A DNA stretch of 26,387 nucleotides from a virus: positions 1-26,387 of IMG/VR virus record IMGVR_UViG_3300023313_000026; one strand, given 5' to 3'. How positions within the stretch are numbered: position 1 is the stretch's first letter; every line of letters starts with the position of its first letter. The position numbers and the translations under genes are program-made. The notes below the pieces were generated by a model. That model saw only the letters and a list, made by a program, of their open reading frames with translations, searched no databases and was not told the DNA's origin. Positions 7,013 to 14,114 of this stretch are shown one piece after another.

Positions 7013-7318
7013 ATGAAAGAACAAAAGTATTTACGCAACACCGACAGCGGTATCATCGAGCTATACTCTGAACCCAAAGCAGCACTATCAAACATGGAAG
7101 AAGTAAGTAAAAAAGAAGCTTTAGCCGCAAGCAAAGCTAAGCCTAAAAAAGCAGCTTCGAATGATTCGCGCACAAATGAAATCAAAGCAGCAATCGACAA
7201 GCTAGACAAAGACGACCCTGACGCATTCACGGCATCTGGTAAGCCGCAAGTTGTCGCTATCGAAGCCATTTTAGGCTTTGACATTACAGCAGAAGAACGC
7301 GACAGCGCGATCGTATAA
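7013..7318 (+). CDS. Small capsid-adjacent protein (head completion or decoration?)
   Basis: A 101-residue protein with an AAGGAG ribosome site at 7000-7005 follows the capsid terminator. The first 30 residues look beta-structured (KYLRNTDSGIIELYSE) and are followed by a lysine/alanine-rich linker (residues about 38-58, with KKEALAASKAKPKKAAS). The C-terminal module is a compact helix-rich unit resembling small SAP-like or LEM-like folds (PDAFTASGKPQVVAIEAILGFDITAEERD). Proteins with this layout commonly follow coat genes in podoviruses, so a head-completion, decoration or DNA-binding role is reasonable but inferred. The family is not firmly named. Confidence 0.65.
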   Translation: MKEQKYLRNTDSGIIELYSEPKAALSNMEEVSKKEALAASKAKPKKAASNDSRTNEIKAAIDKLDKDDPDAFTASGKPQVVAIEAILGFDITAEERDSAIV

Positions 7319-7343
7319 CCAATAAAGGAAACGAGGTTACATA

Positions 7344-8036
7344 ATGGGTACATTGACAGCAGATGCGATCATTCTGAAAGCTCGGCGCATTTTTCAAGAC
7401 GATACAGGCGTTAGATGGCAAGATGCGGAAGAGCTGGACTGGCTAAATGACGGGCAACGTGAAATCGTCTTGATTCGCCCTGATGCAAATGTTGTTAATG
7501 CTACCGTTTTGTTATCCGTAGGCACAAAGCAGACGATACCTGCGGCAGGCGTTACGCTGATTGACGTGGTACGCAATATGGTAGGAGCAGGGCAGGCAAC
7601 AGCTGGTAAAGTGGTAAGGCTTGTTGATAGGGAAGTCTTGGATGCAACTAACCCCGACTGGCATAGCCAAGCAGCAAGTGCGAATGGCGAAGTTGACCAT
7701 TACGTTTTTGATAAACGCGACCCTAAAACATTCTATGTTTATCCACAGCCACCTGCTACACCCAACGGCATTGAGCTTGTTTATTCGGCAGCCCCAGATG
7801 TTGTAGCTTTCGTCAATGACACCATAAAAATTGATGATATTTATGCCAACGCATTGCTTGATTACATGCTTTATCGGTCGTATTCAAAAGATGCGGACTA
7901 TTCGGGCAATGTGAATCGTGCAGCCGCACATTTCCAAGCCTTCTTGCAAAGTTTAGGCATGAAGGCGCAAACGGATGCAGTTAATGATCCTAATAATGTA
8001 GCTGTGCCTAACCGTAACACTGTAGCTGGTCGCTAG
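7344..8036 (+). CDS. Adaptor (DUF6682-like) head-tail connector protein
   Basis: A 230-residue protein with a ribosome site (AGGAAACGAGG) just upstream. It resembles the phage adaptor family DUF6682. The N-terminal helix pair (MGTLTADAIILKARRIFQD, then WLNDGQREIVLIRPD) is followed by the conserved KQTIPAAGVTLIDVVRNM. Next come LVDREVLDATNPDWH and the HYVFDKRDPKTFYVYPQPP block with its beta-strand character. A helical C-terminus (ANALLDYMLYRSYSKDADY) completes the family pattern. Such proteins form a ring under the portal that joins head and tail. The next gene begins two bases after its stop and seems to be a partner connector. Confidence 0.82.
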   Translation: MGTLTADAIILKARRIFQDDTGVRWQDAEELDWLNDGQREIVLIRPDANVVNATVLLSVGTKQTIPAAGVTLIDVVRNMVGAGQATAGKVVRLVDREVLDATNPDWHSQAASANGEVDHYVFDKRDPKTFYVYPQPPATPNGIELVYSAAPDVVAFVNDTIKIDDIYANALLDYMLYRSYSKDADYSGNVNRAAAHFQAFLQSLGMKAQTDAVNDPNNVAVPNRNTVAGR

Positions 8037-8038
8037 TC

Positions 8039-8674
8039 ATGGGGTTATTTAGTGATTTACTGTCAGAGGTGCTGCCAGATGTTCCAGATTGCCTTAACAT
8101 CGTTATGGAAAAGGCGATCAGGGACGCTGCGATCAAGTTTTGCGAAGAGACACATATATGGGAAGTGGATTTACCCACCATTTCACTGCTTGCAGACACC
8201 GCAGAATATGCGCTCGCTCCACCAACTAACCAGCAAATCATCAAACTAACCCAAGTGATTATGAACGGCAGAATGATAGAGCCTACAAGTATCGTCAACC
8301 TTGATTCACGCAGCACGACATGGCGCGCACTGATAGGCACACAACCTACAAACTGGCTGATGGTGAACCCTGTAACATTAAGGGCTTATCCAATACCAAG
8401 TGTAGATGGTGCAATTACTGCAAAAGCTATTGTGAAACCATCGAGAACAGCGACAGGTATAGATGACTTTATCAGCAACGATTATTACTTAGCTATTGCA
8501 GCAGGAGCAAAGGCTTTGCTTTGTGCCATGCCGCATAAGGCGTGGACTGCATTAGAGCTGGTATCGTATTATCAAAGCATTTTCAATGAAGGCGTGAACC
8601 GTGCGAAATTGTATAAAAACAGCGGCTTTGCAAGCGCAGATCTTCCGAATCAAACACAGTATTTAGGGGCATAA
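8039..8674 (+). CDS. Second head-tail connector / gp4-like adaptor (probable)
   Basis: This 211-residue protein follows the DUF6682-like gene after two bases, with no clear Shine-Dalgarno site, so it is likely translated by coupling. It has the overall plan of connector-type proteins. An N-terminal helical segment (EKAIRDAAIKFCEETHIWEVDLPTI, residues about 22-46) leads to a beta-rich middle (NWLMVNPVTLRAYPIP). A C-terminal helical bundle follows (YYLAIAAGAKALLCAMPHKAW, YYQSIFNEGVNRAKL). Position after the adaptor and before the fibre gene supports a role in tail attachment. The exact family is uncertain and the name rests on architecture and context. Confidence 0.65.
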   Translation: MGLFSDLLSEVLPDVPDCLNIVMEKAIRDAAIKFCEETHIWEVDLPTISLLADTAEYALAPPTNQQIIKLTQVIMNGRMIEPTSIVNLDSRSTTWRALIGTQPTNWLMVNPVTLRAYPIPSVDGAITAKAIVKPSRTATGIDDFISNDYYLAIAAGAKALLCAMPHKAWTALELVSYYQSIFNEGVNRAKLYKNSGFASADLPNQTQYLGA

Positions 8675-8675
8675 C

Positions 8676-10799
8676 ATGGCATTTCAAACTAAGGCTGCAT
8701 GGTATAATCAAGGCACTGTAGCCACAGACGGAACAGCTAACATTGTCGGCACTTCAACCAATTTTACAGATATTGGCGATGTTAAAGTTGGTGATCTATT
8801 CTCACTGAACGGTGCTGACATTTATCAAATCATTTCAGTCGGGGACGGCACAACCAACGGTGACAGTACAGCAGGCACAGCAGCAGGCACAGCAGCAGGA
8901 AACAATACGCTGCTCACGCTAGACAGAAGCATTGCGACAGGCACATCCCAGTCTTATGTGGTGCTTAAACTATCATCCGTCAACCCTATCAATTCAGATA
9001 TTGCCTATCGTGTATCGCAAATGGTGCAGGCATGGCAACAGCGCGAAGATGAGCTGATCGCATGGCTTGCAGGAACATCAAGCGGCGGAAATCTTGCCAA
9101 TGGTGAATATCCTCTTACTGATGCAATAGGCAACACTTCACAAGTCAAAAGCCCAGCCAAGATGCAGAGCGAAGCAGATGCCGTTATAGCAACCGTTGCA
9201 GGCGCTGGCATGGATGGTGTCATGGCTGCCAACACTAACACTGGCGGCACTGGCAATATCCCAGCAGGCAAATCCTTCACACTTAACAACGCAGCAGGAA
9301 CGCGAACCTTATTGAATATTGACGAACAACGCGGACTTGCTGGCATGGTAGGCAACATCAATAGCCCACTTACACACCTAGTTTTCAGTGGGTTAGAATT
9401 ACCGCCGTTTGCTAGTGCGCAGTGTAGTATTGCAGCACCTGCCGCAATAGCTGTTGCCGCACCTGTATTCGGTTTAAGTGAAATGTTTTTGACCTTTGCA
9501 TCCATTCCAGCAGGTGTAGTTGCTGAAAAATGCTTCGCTACTATCAACGGCGTAGATTACCCAATCAGAGCGTTAAGTGGGGACGGCGTTAGCATCTACA
9601 TTGAATACGATGACACCTTAACCGACCCAACAGGAACGCCAGCAGTCATCTTCTCGCTATGGCGATTCCGTGGTAAATATGCAGGCAATCACAATTACGC
9701 AAGAGCTAGCCGCAAAACATACACCGACCCCTTAACAGGCAACCTACGCATGGAGCCAGCAGGCTATCCATGCTTTGAGCGCATGGCTGATGGTAAGATT
9801 GGTGTTTCGTTGGAGGGTGCTGGTAACAATTTAGCGTTTAATAGCGAAACTATCGGGGCGGTAGCAACCTGCTCAACCGCCCTAAATACAACAATCGACA
9901 CACCTTATGGTTTTAGCGGCAGTCTTATATCTACAGTAAACACGGGTTCCGGTAGGTATGGCGCGGTGAAATTAATCACAGGACTGACTATAGGAGTAAC
10001 ATACACTGCATCCATTATTGCTGCTCATCAAGTAGGTTTTGATAGGTTGTCTTTGTTCCGTGACTTGGCGCCTTTTACGGGTAGTACTTCGAGTTACACG
10101 TTTTCAACAGATACCATCGTAGGTAGTGAACTTCGAGTAACACATCGTTTCAATGATGGCAGCGTTAGATTAGAAATGACATTTGTTTCTGTGGCTGCCA
10201 ATGAAAATATCGCGTTAGTTGCATTTAATACCAGTGTGAACGATTACACACCTACAGGTGTTGAAACTATGATTGTAGAAGCAATACAAGTTGAAGCCCT
10301 GCCATTCGCATCATCATACATCCCAACAGCAGGAGCGGCTGTGAATCGGGCGGCGGATGATTTGAGTATTTCGGCAAAAGGAAATCTAAACTCTAGCGCG
10401 TTCACATGCCTAGGAGACTTTGCACCCAAAGGTAATGGTCAATACTTCTTTGATATGGATGTTAACACTAGTGGTGCAGGTAGGGTTGCTATATTAACAA
10501 ACAATAACAGTATTAACTTTTTTAATCTTGAAAATTATTACCCACCGATTAACCCTTACAGCACAGGGTACGCGCTACATCGTGTGGGGTTCAAAACTGA
10601 CTTCGTACAAGATATAGCCTTTTTTGACGGTGCAGTGGTTTTGTCTCACGCATCATCTTCCGCGCTCAACCTCGTTCATGAGGCGACCGATCTATTCTTG
10701 GGTCGCCGATACTCAAATAGTCAGTATATGTACGGGCATATCGGCTTCTTCGATATTTACGATTCATTACTAACAGACCAAGAAATGGGGGCTGCATAA
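8676..10799 (+). CDS. Large tail fibre or spike protein with carbohydrate-binding-like modules
   Basis: A 707-residue protein. Residues about 1-105 form an N-terminal domain seen in many phage fibres (TVATDGTANIVGTSTNFTDI, VKVGDLFSLNG), probably the virion anchor, followed by a helical AWQQREDELIAWLAG segment. A middle region precedes a module at about 384-563 with a 'NNLAFNSET ... QVEALPFASSYIPTAG ... NRAADDLS' frame, characteristic of CBM4-like domains in phage fibres. The last 140 residues look like a LamG/concanavalin-like beta-sandwich (DLFLGRRYSN ... GHIGFFDIYDS). It probably recognises surface sugars. It follows the connector genes with a TAA then ATG at 8676 and an AGGGG ribosome site. 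No enzymatic motif is evident. Confidence 0.78.
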   Translation: MAFQTKAAWYNQGTVATDGTANIVGTSTNFTDIGDVKVGDLFSLNGADIYQIISVGDGTTNGDSTAGTAAGTAAGNNTLLTLDRSIATGTSQSYVVLKLSSVNPINSDIAYRVSQMVQAWQQREDELIAWLAGTSSGGNLANGEYPLTDAIGNTSQVKSPAKMQSEADAVIATVAGAGMDGVMAANTNTGGTGNIPAGKSFTLNNAAGTRTLLNIDEQRGLAGMVGNINSPLTHLVFSGLELPPFASAQCSIAAPAAIAVAAPVFGLSEMFLTFASIPAGVVAEKCFATINGVDYPIRALSGDGVSIYIEYDDTLTDPTGTPAVIFSLWRFRGKYAGNHNYARASRKTYTDPLTGNLRMEPAGYPCFERMADGKIGVSLEGAGNNLAFNSETIGAVATCSTALNTTIDTPYGFSGSLISTVNTGSGRYGAVKLITGLTIGVTYTASIIAAHQVGFDRLSLFRDLAPFTGSTSSYTFSTDTIVGSELRVTHRFNDGSVRLEMTFVSVAANENIALVAFNTSVNDYTPTGVETMIVEAIQVEALPFASSYIPTAGAAVNRAADDLSISAKGNLNSSAFTCLGDFAPKGNGQYFFDMDVNTSGAGRVAILTNNNSINFFNLENYYPPINPYSTGYALHRVGFKTDFVQDIAFFDGAVVLSHASSSALNLVHEATDLFLGRRYSNSQYMYGHIGFFDIYDSLLTDQEMGAA
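8872..8899 (+). repeat. 12-bp direct repeat inside the fibre gene
   Basis: CAGGCACAGCAG occurs twice in tandem (8872-8883 and 8884-8895), followed by a partial CAGG. It encodes an AGT-rich loop in the N-terminal fibre domain. It is an in-frame codon-level repeat that could vary in copy number without frameshift; copy number is too low to say more. Confidence 0.6.
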
Positions 10800-11206
10800 T
10801 GTACACAGACTTAATCACATACACCAAAGATAGCCTAGTTTTTCTCGCAGAAGTTGAGCAAGCGTTTCCTGACAAGATTATCCGCGATGAGGAAACACAA
10901 GCAGCGATCGGTGTGCAAATCACCAAAACACCAACGGTGCGCAACGTCAACACAGCAACGAATGAAACGGTTGCTGTAGTTCGTGCTACAGATGCTGAAA
11001 TGTTCGATATTCGCACGTTGTCATCGTTGAATATTCTCTTGGAAGTGCCGTATGGCGAAAGCCTTGAAGCAGCTATGCCTTCAATGACGGCTGCTAACCG
11101 CAAGCTGTACGATGCTGTTCACGACCAAGCGCCTTATGACGTAACCCTCGAAGATGGCACGGTGCAAACCATTACGCCAAACGCGTACATTGGCGGCTTC
11201 CTGTGA
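10799..11206 (+). CDS. Fibre-linked small protein of unknown function
   Basis: A 135-residue protein whose ATG overlaps the stop of the fibre gene (TAATG at 10797-10801), indicating tight coupling with it. The N-terminal part (YTDLITYTKDSLVFLAEVEQAFPD) is helical; the middle has beta-like VQITKTPTVRNV and ETVAVVRATDAEMFDI; the C-terminus ends with TPNAYIGGFL. Genes of this sort next to fibres in other phages are annotated as fibre-associated or assembly proteins, but I do not recognise a defined family here. A chaperone or fibre-subunit role is inferred only from position and coupling. Confidence 0.65.
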   Translation: MYTDLITYTKDSLVFLAEVEQAFPDKIIRDEETQAAIGVQITKTPTVRNVNTATNETVAVVRATDAEMFDIRTLSSLNILLEVPYGESLEAAMPSMTAANRKLYDAVHDQAPYDVTLEDGTVQTITPNAYIGGFL

Positions 11207-11448
11207 ATATCAACAAGATGATGGCTAATGTCATGCCTTTGGATAAGCAGTTGCACATGCTATGGCTGTTTATGGCTACGTCTTGCTTGCTTGTCTTTGT
11301 TCCTATGCTTATTGCCTGCGTCATCGGTTTGAGTGTTGCGATTGTGAAAGAGTTTTTTGATAACAACAACACAGCAATGGAGCATGTTAAAGACGTGATT
11401 ACAGGTGCATTGGGCGTTGGGCTTGCTGCACTGGTTTCTGTGCTGTGA
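11203..11448 (+). CDS. Small inner-membrane phage protein
   Basis: An 81-residue protein starting at GTG 11203, which overlaps the previous stop (GTGA); an ATG at 11218 is an alternative start. It carries a DKQLH motif (residues 14-18), then a long hydrophobic segment (about 18-48), a KEFFD motif (49-53), and a second hydrophobic helix (about 64-81). The DK-LH / KE-D pattern flanking membrane helices resembles small phage membrane proteins loosely related to VanZ- or YfiM-like families, though I cannot confirm this. It could be a holin-like or envelope-modifying accessory. It lies well away from the main lysis genes, and the true holin is downstream. Confidence 0.65.
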   Translation: MNINKMMANVMPLDKQLHMLWLFMATSCLLVFVPMLIACVIGLSVAIVKEFFDNNNTAMEHVKDVITGALGVGLAALVSVL

Positions 11449-11792
11449 TTCTCACAGTGACCCATATTCCGCCAGCCCACTGGTGGCAGCGTGCGCAATG
11501 GTGCTTGCGCCATGATTTACCCGTTGTTGGCATCACTGTGCCTGCTGGTTTTGTTACGGATGCAATCAGCACCCCATGGTTTATGTTTTGGCTTGTCTCG
11601 CCAACGGGCAGGGGCTTCCCCGCTGCTGTGTTGCATGATTACATGCTTTCATTGTTACCTGATGGTGAAAGCAGGCTCGATGCGGATGAGTTGTTCCAAG
11701 ATGCCTTAGTGGCTTGCGCTGTTTCGCCGTGGCGAGCAAAGGGCATGTTTTACGCTGTACGCGCTTACGCATTTTTCAAAGGGGCTTTCTGA
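11445..11792 (+). CDS. DUF1353 family phage protein
   Basis: This 115-residue protein begins at GTG 11445, overlapping the previous stop (GTGA). It shows the DUF1353 hallmarks: the VPAGFVTDAIS motif at residues 32-42, then FPAAVLHDYM at 58-67, and a C-terminal helical segment with LDADELFQDALV at 78-89. DUF1353 proteins are widespread in tailed phages and have no settled function; the HD pair in LHDY hints at metal or catalytic chemistry, which is only an inference. It overlaps the next gene by TGATG, so the run is one transcription unit. Length is usual for the family. Confidence 0.88.
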   Translation: MILTVTHIPPAHWWQRAQWCLRHDLPVVGITVPAGFVTDAISTPWFMFWLVSPTGRGFPAAVLHDYMLSLLPDGESRLDADELFQDALVACAVSPWRAKGMFYAVRAYAFFKGAF

Positions 11793-12487
11793 TGGCAGTT
11801 GATCCCGTTGTCTGGGCAAATGACATGCGGGCGGCTATCGCACAGATGGCAGGGGCAATGCGCGTGATTGCTACTGCGGAGACGCAGCCAGAATGGAAAT
11901 CTTATTTTGATGCGTGGCGCAAAGACCCTTCGCTTTCTAAGTCCACTCGCAAAACAATCAAGTCTTTGATGCCTGCTGTGTTAGCTATTTCTGATGATTT
12001 GGATGACCCGTTGCTTACTGAGATCGGCATTGATGTTTTAGCATTGCCTGTGCCTGTGAGTTTTTCTGGGCAAAATCTTCCCTCCCCCAAAGATTTAAAG
12101 ATTGCCCAAGTTGACATGCACGAAAGCCCCTCTGAAACAGCACATGAAATCTTGGTGCTTACGCATCCTACGCGCATCTGCACGTTGACCATCAAGCAAG
12201 TGTCAGACGGTGTTGCGGTGGATGCCCCCGTGACCATGACAGAAGTAACCGCTGGCGTGTTTACCCACACTATTGATTGGAGCGTCTTAGCCGTAGCAGT
12301 GGGCTACTACATCATAGAAGTGACCGATGAGCATGAGCTTGATGCTGCTCTCATCGAATTGAAAGAACCACCAACAGAATCACACACCCAAGCTGATAAA
12401 GTCTGGATGTTGCAAAACGTCACAGGCGGCACTGGTGGCGGTGGTGGTAGCTATCCATCTGCGAAAGCGGACGGAAGCTTTATTTAA
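11792..12487 (+). CDS. Phage structural-type protein with Ig-like motif and Gly-rich tail
   Basis: A 231-residue protein starting at ATG 11792 (TGATG overlap; the in-frame extension upstream lies inside DUF1353). Residues 1-75 are helical, with a WKSYFDAWRKDPSL segment. The remainder looks beta-rich, with a G-V-F-x-H ... VGYYIIEV pair (nt 12250-12326) that recurs in three following proteins. The C-terminus has a GGTGGGGGS run and ends ADGSFI, like a flexible linker or exposed tail. No family is recognised. The helix-plus-beta layout suggests a small structural subunit attached to the tail or fibre complex. Confidence 0.6.
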   Translation: MAVDPVVWANDMRAAIAQMAGAMRVIATAETQPEWKSYFDAWRKDPSLSKSTRKTIKSLMPAVLAISDDLDDPLLTEIGIDVLALPVPVSFSGQNLPSPKDLKIAQVDMHESPSETAHEILVLTHPTRICTLTIKQVSDGVAVDAPVTMTEVTAGVFTHTIDWSVLAVAVGYYIIEVTDEHELDAALIELKEPPTESHTQADKVWMLQNVTGGTGGGGGSYPSAKADGSFI

Positions 12488-12507
12488 TCTTATCAAAGGA
12501 GATAAGA
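12488..12507 (+). promoter_or_regulatory. Hairpin presenting a Shine-Dalgarno site in its loop
   Basis: TCTTATC (12488-12494) and GATAAGA (12501-12507) form a perfect 7-bp stem around the loop AAAGGA. The Shine-Dalgarno AGGAG (12497-12501) is thus in the loop and first stem base, two bases before ATG 12509 resumes after the stem. Such a structure could promote or tune translation of the next gene. Confidence 0.5.
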
Positions 12508-12508
12508 C

Positions 12509-12913
12509 ATGGCTTTAACAGCATTTCAAAACAAGTCTGCGGACTTAGTTTATGACACAGAAGGAACGCAAAGCGGTGTGACTGACTTGCGGTTTGACAT
12601 TTATGACCCAGCAGGCGCACACGATCCTCTTGTGGATTTCGTAACTGCTACAGAAGTCGGCAACAGCGGTGTCTATAAAGCATCATTCACGCCTACTTTG
12701 GTTGGTACTTACGTTGTGCTTGCATCATCTGCGTTGTCTTCACCTTTGATCGACAACAAAGCTGGTACTGTGACTGTTCGCGCTCACGATGAAAACGCCA
12801 TCGCTGGTGCTGGATTCGTTTCTGCAACGGATTCACTTGAAGCAATGAGCAATCAACTTGTGACCATTGCCGCGTCACAGGGCGCACCATCTGCTCGCGG
12901 ACGCGTGATTTAA
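12509..12913 (+). CDS. Small beta-sandwich-like phage protein
   Basis: A 134-residue protein preceded by AAAGGAG within a hairpin loop. It looks like an Ig-like fold: strands around DLRFDIYDPAG, then SGVYKASFTPTLVGTYVVLASSAL (within nt 12661-12726), a pattern seen in bacterial Ig-like adhesin and phage decoration domains. The C-terminus is helical (ATDSLEAMSNQLVTIAAS). It is the second of four neighbouring proteins sharing this GV(Y/F) ... G(x)(Y/W) strand pair. Role unknown; a surface or fibre-associated decoration is the simplest reading. Confidence 0.6.
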   Translation: MALTAFQNKSADLVYDTEGTQSGVTDLRFDIYDPAGAHDPLVDFVTATEVGNSGVYKASFTPTLVGTYVVLASSALSSPLIDNKAGTVTVRAHDENAIAGAGFVSATDSLEAMSNQLVTIAASQGAPSARGRVI

Positions 12914-12941
12914 TCATGCTTAGCGGTGTTAGGTACTCCCT

Positions 12942-13349
12942 ATGATTAAGACAATTCGTTATATGGACGTGCCTAACATCGTGCTTGCTTGCGAGGTTTA
13001 CGACAGCTCCGACACCCTTCTTTCTAGCACTATCATGGCTGAGACAGGCATTGTGGGCGTGTATCGACACGATATTGATGTTTCTGCATTGGTTGGTGAT
13101 GTCTGGGTGCTTATCCGTGATTCGCAAGGCGCTGTTCGTGAAATGGTCAAGATTGCACCAAGTATTGATAGCTTGAAAGTCGATATTGATTTCTTACGCG
13201 CCATCGAAGGTGGGCGCTGGCAGATTGTTGGTCAGCAAATGGTATTCTTTGCTGAGAACAACACGACAGAAGTTGCAAGGTTCGACTTCAAAGATGATGC
13301 AGGGCTATTGACCAATCCTGAGACTGCGTTTGAACGGACGCGCGTATGA
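12942..13349 (+). CDS. Small beta-sandwich-like phage protein
   Basis: A 135-residue protein starting at ATG 12942, with only a weak upstream AGG. The N-terminal half has beta-like strands, including GVYRHDIDVSALVGDVWVLI (nt 13051-13115), which matches the strand-pair motif of its neighbours. A helical stretch (SIDSLKVDIDFLRAIEGG) and a second short beta-rich unit (WQIVGQQMVFFAENNTTEVARFDF) follow. The final segment reads like a 'coefficient/fallback' domain seen in phage proteins that carry a trailing strand, but I know no family name. It overlaps the next gene by ATGA, so expression is coupled. Confidence 0.6.
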   Translation: MIKTIRYMDVPNIVLACEVYDSSDTLLSSTIMAETGIVGVYRHDIDVSALVGDVWVLIRDSQGAVREMVKIAPSIDSLKVDIDFLRAIEGGRWQIVGQQMVFFAENNTTEVARFDFKDDAGLLTNPETAFERTRV

Positions 13350-13816
13350 ATTACATGCTGTTTAGAGGCTTGCTTGGCTTCATTATCACGAGAGGATATG
13401 GCTCTGTTCGCCCTCTGCGTGAGGCGTTTATTGCTGTCTCTTACCTTGCCCTGCAATACCGTGCCGATGTTCCCATGAGCATGGCTTGGCAGGCTAAGCT
13501 AACATTGCAACGCGCTTGGGCTGAGAACGTCATTATTTACGAATTACCTAATTTTATTACCAAAGCTTTTATCGTGCTTCGCCGCGTGTATCAATTAGCC
13601 ATCAAGAAAGATAGCTCTTTTGTTTCAACGTCTTATATCAAAATGGGTATGCGTAGCAAGGTTTCCATCAAACAAAAATCAGGGTACAATGCAAGGGCGG
13701 CTCTCTTGCAGCAATTTGCAGGCGATGCCGTGTTGGTGCAGGCATTTCAATCGCGTGTTGGCTTGCAACAAAAAAGCGTACATGCAGCAATTTTAGAGGT
13801 GAGTTATGGCAGGTAA
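13346..13816 (+). CDS. Basic phage protein of unknown function
   Basis: A 156-residue, lysine- and arginine-rich protein. It starts at ATG 13346, overlapping the previous stop (ATGA), and its end overlaps the next start by 11 bases. It is largely helical: a hydrophobic N-terminal 35 residues (FRGLLGFIITRGYGSV) is followed by helices with SMAWQAKLTLQRAWAENV and KAFIVLRRVYQLAIKK. The net positive charge could reflect nucleic-acid or membrane-surface contact. I recognise no domain. It sits amid the beta-sandwich cassette and differs from those neighbours in fold type. Confidence 0.6.
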   Translation: MNYMLFRGLLGFIITRGYGSVRPLREAFIAVSYLALQYRADVPMSMAWQAKLTLQRAWAENVIIYELPNFITKAFIVLRRVYQLAIKKDSSFVSTSYIKMGMRSKVSIKQKSGYNARAALLQQFAGDAVLVQAFQSRVGLQQKSVHAAILEVSYGR

Positions 13817-14114
13817 AATTTATGTTGGCGATATTGGTACAGCTTTTCGCTTGATTATGACCGACCCCGACACCAACCAGCCCATTGATATTTCAACGGC
13901 ATCCAGCCTCAATATCAGCGTGAAAAAACCCAATGGCACGATTGAAAATTGGGTGGCGCAGAATGGCGCAAACATTGGCGAAGTGGAGCATATTGCGATT
14001 GCAGGAGACTTGGATATTGCTGGCAACTATCAGCTTCAAGCTATCGTTGCGCTCCCCTCGTGGAGTGGGCGTTCTGAAACAGCTGCAACTACAATATATC
14101 AGCCTTTCAAATAA
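13806..14114 (+). CDS. Small beta-domain protein resembling a baseplate/fibre N-terminal domain
   Basis: A 102-residue protein with the signature IGTAFRLIMTDPDTNQPIDI and LNISVKKPNGTI, followed by EHIAIAGDLDIAGNYQLQAI (within nt 13978-14050). This arrangement is common in small phage structural proteins and resembles the BppU-type N-terminal baseplate domain. It carries the same G ... AG(N)Y strand pair as three upstream proteins. It starts inside the last codons of the preceding gene (11-base overlap), with GAGG near 13796. A role in a tail or fibre complex is plausible but unproved. Confidence 0.65.
   Translation: MAGKIYVGDIGTAFRLIMTDPDTNQPIDISTASSLNISVKKPNGTIENWVAQNGANIGEVEHIAIAGDLDIAGNYQLQAIVALPSWSGRSETAATTIYQPFK

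Noticed and set aside
8872-8899. Satellite or phase-variable repeat
   Set aside because: Only two 12-bp copies, in frame, so there is no evidence for phase variation.
9005-9547. 180-residue antisense open frame in the fibre gene
   Set aside because: It lies opposite a clear gene, is alanine/serine-rich from the complementary codon pattern, and has no ribosome site or motif.
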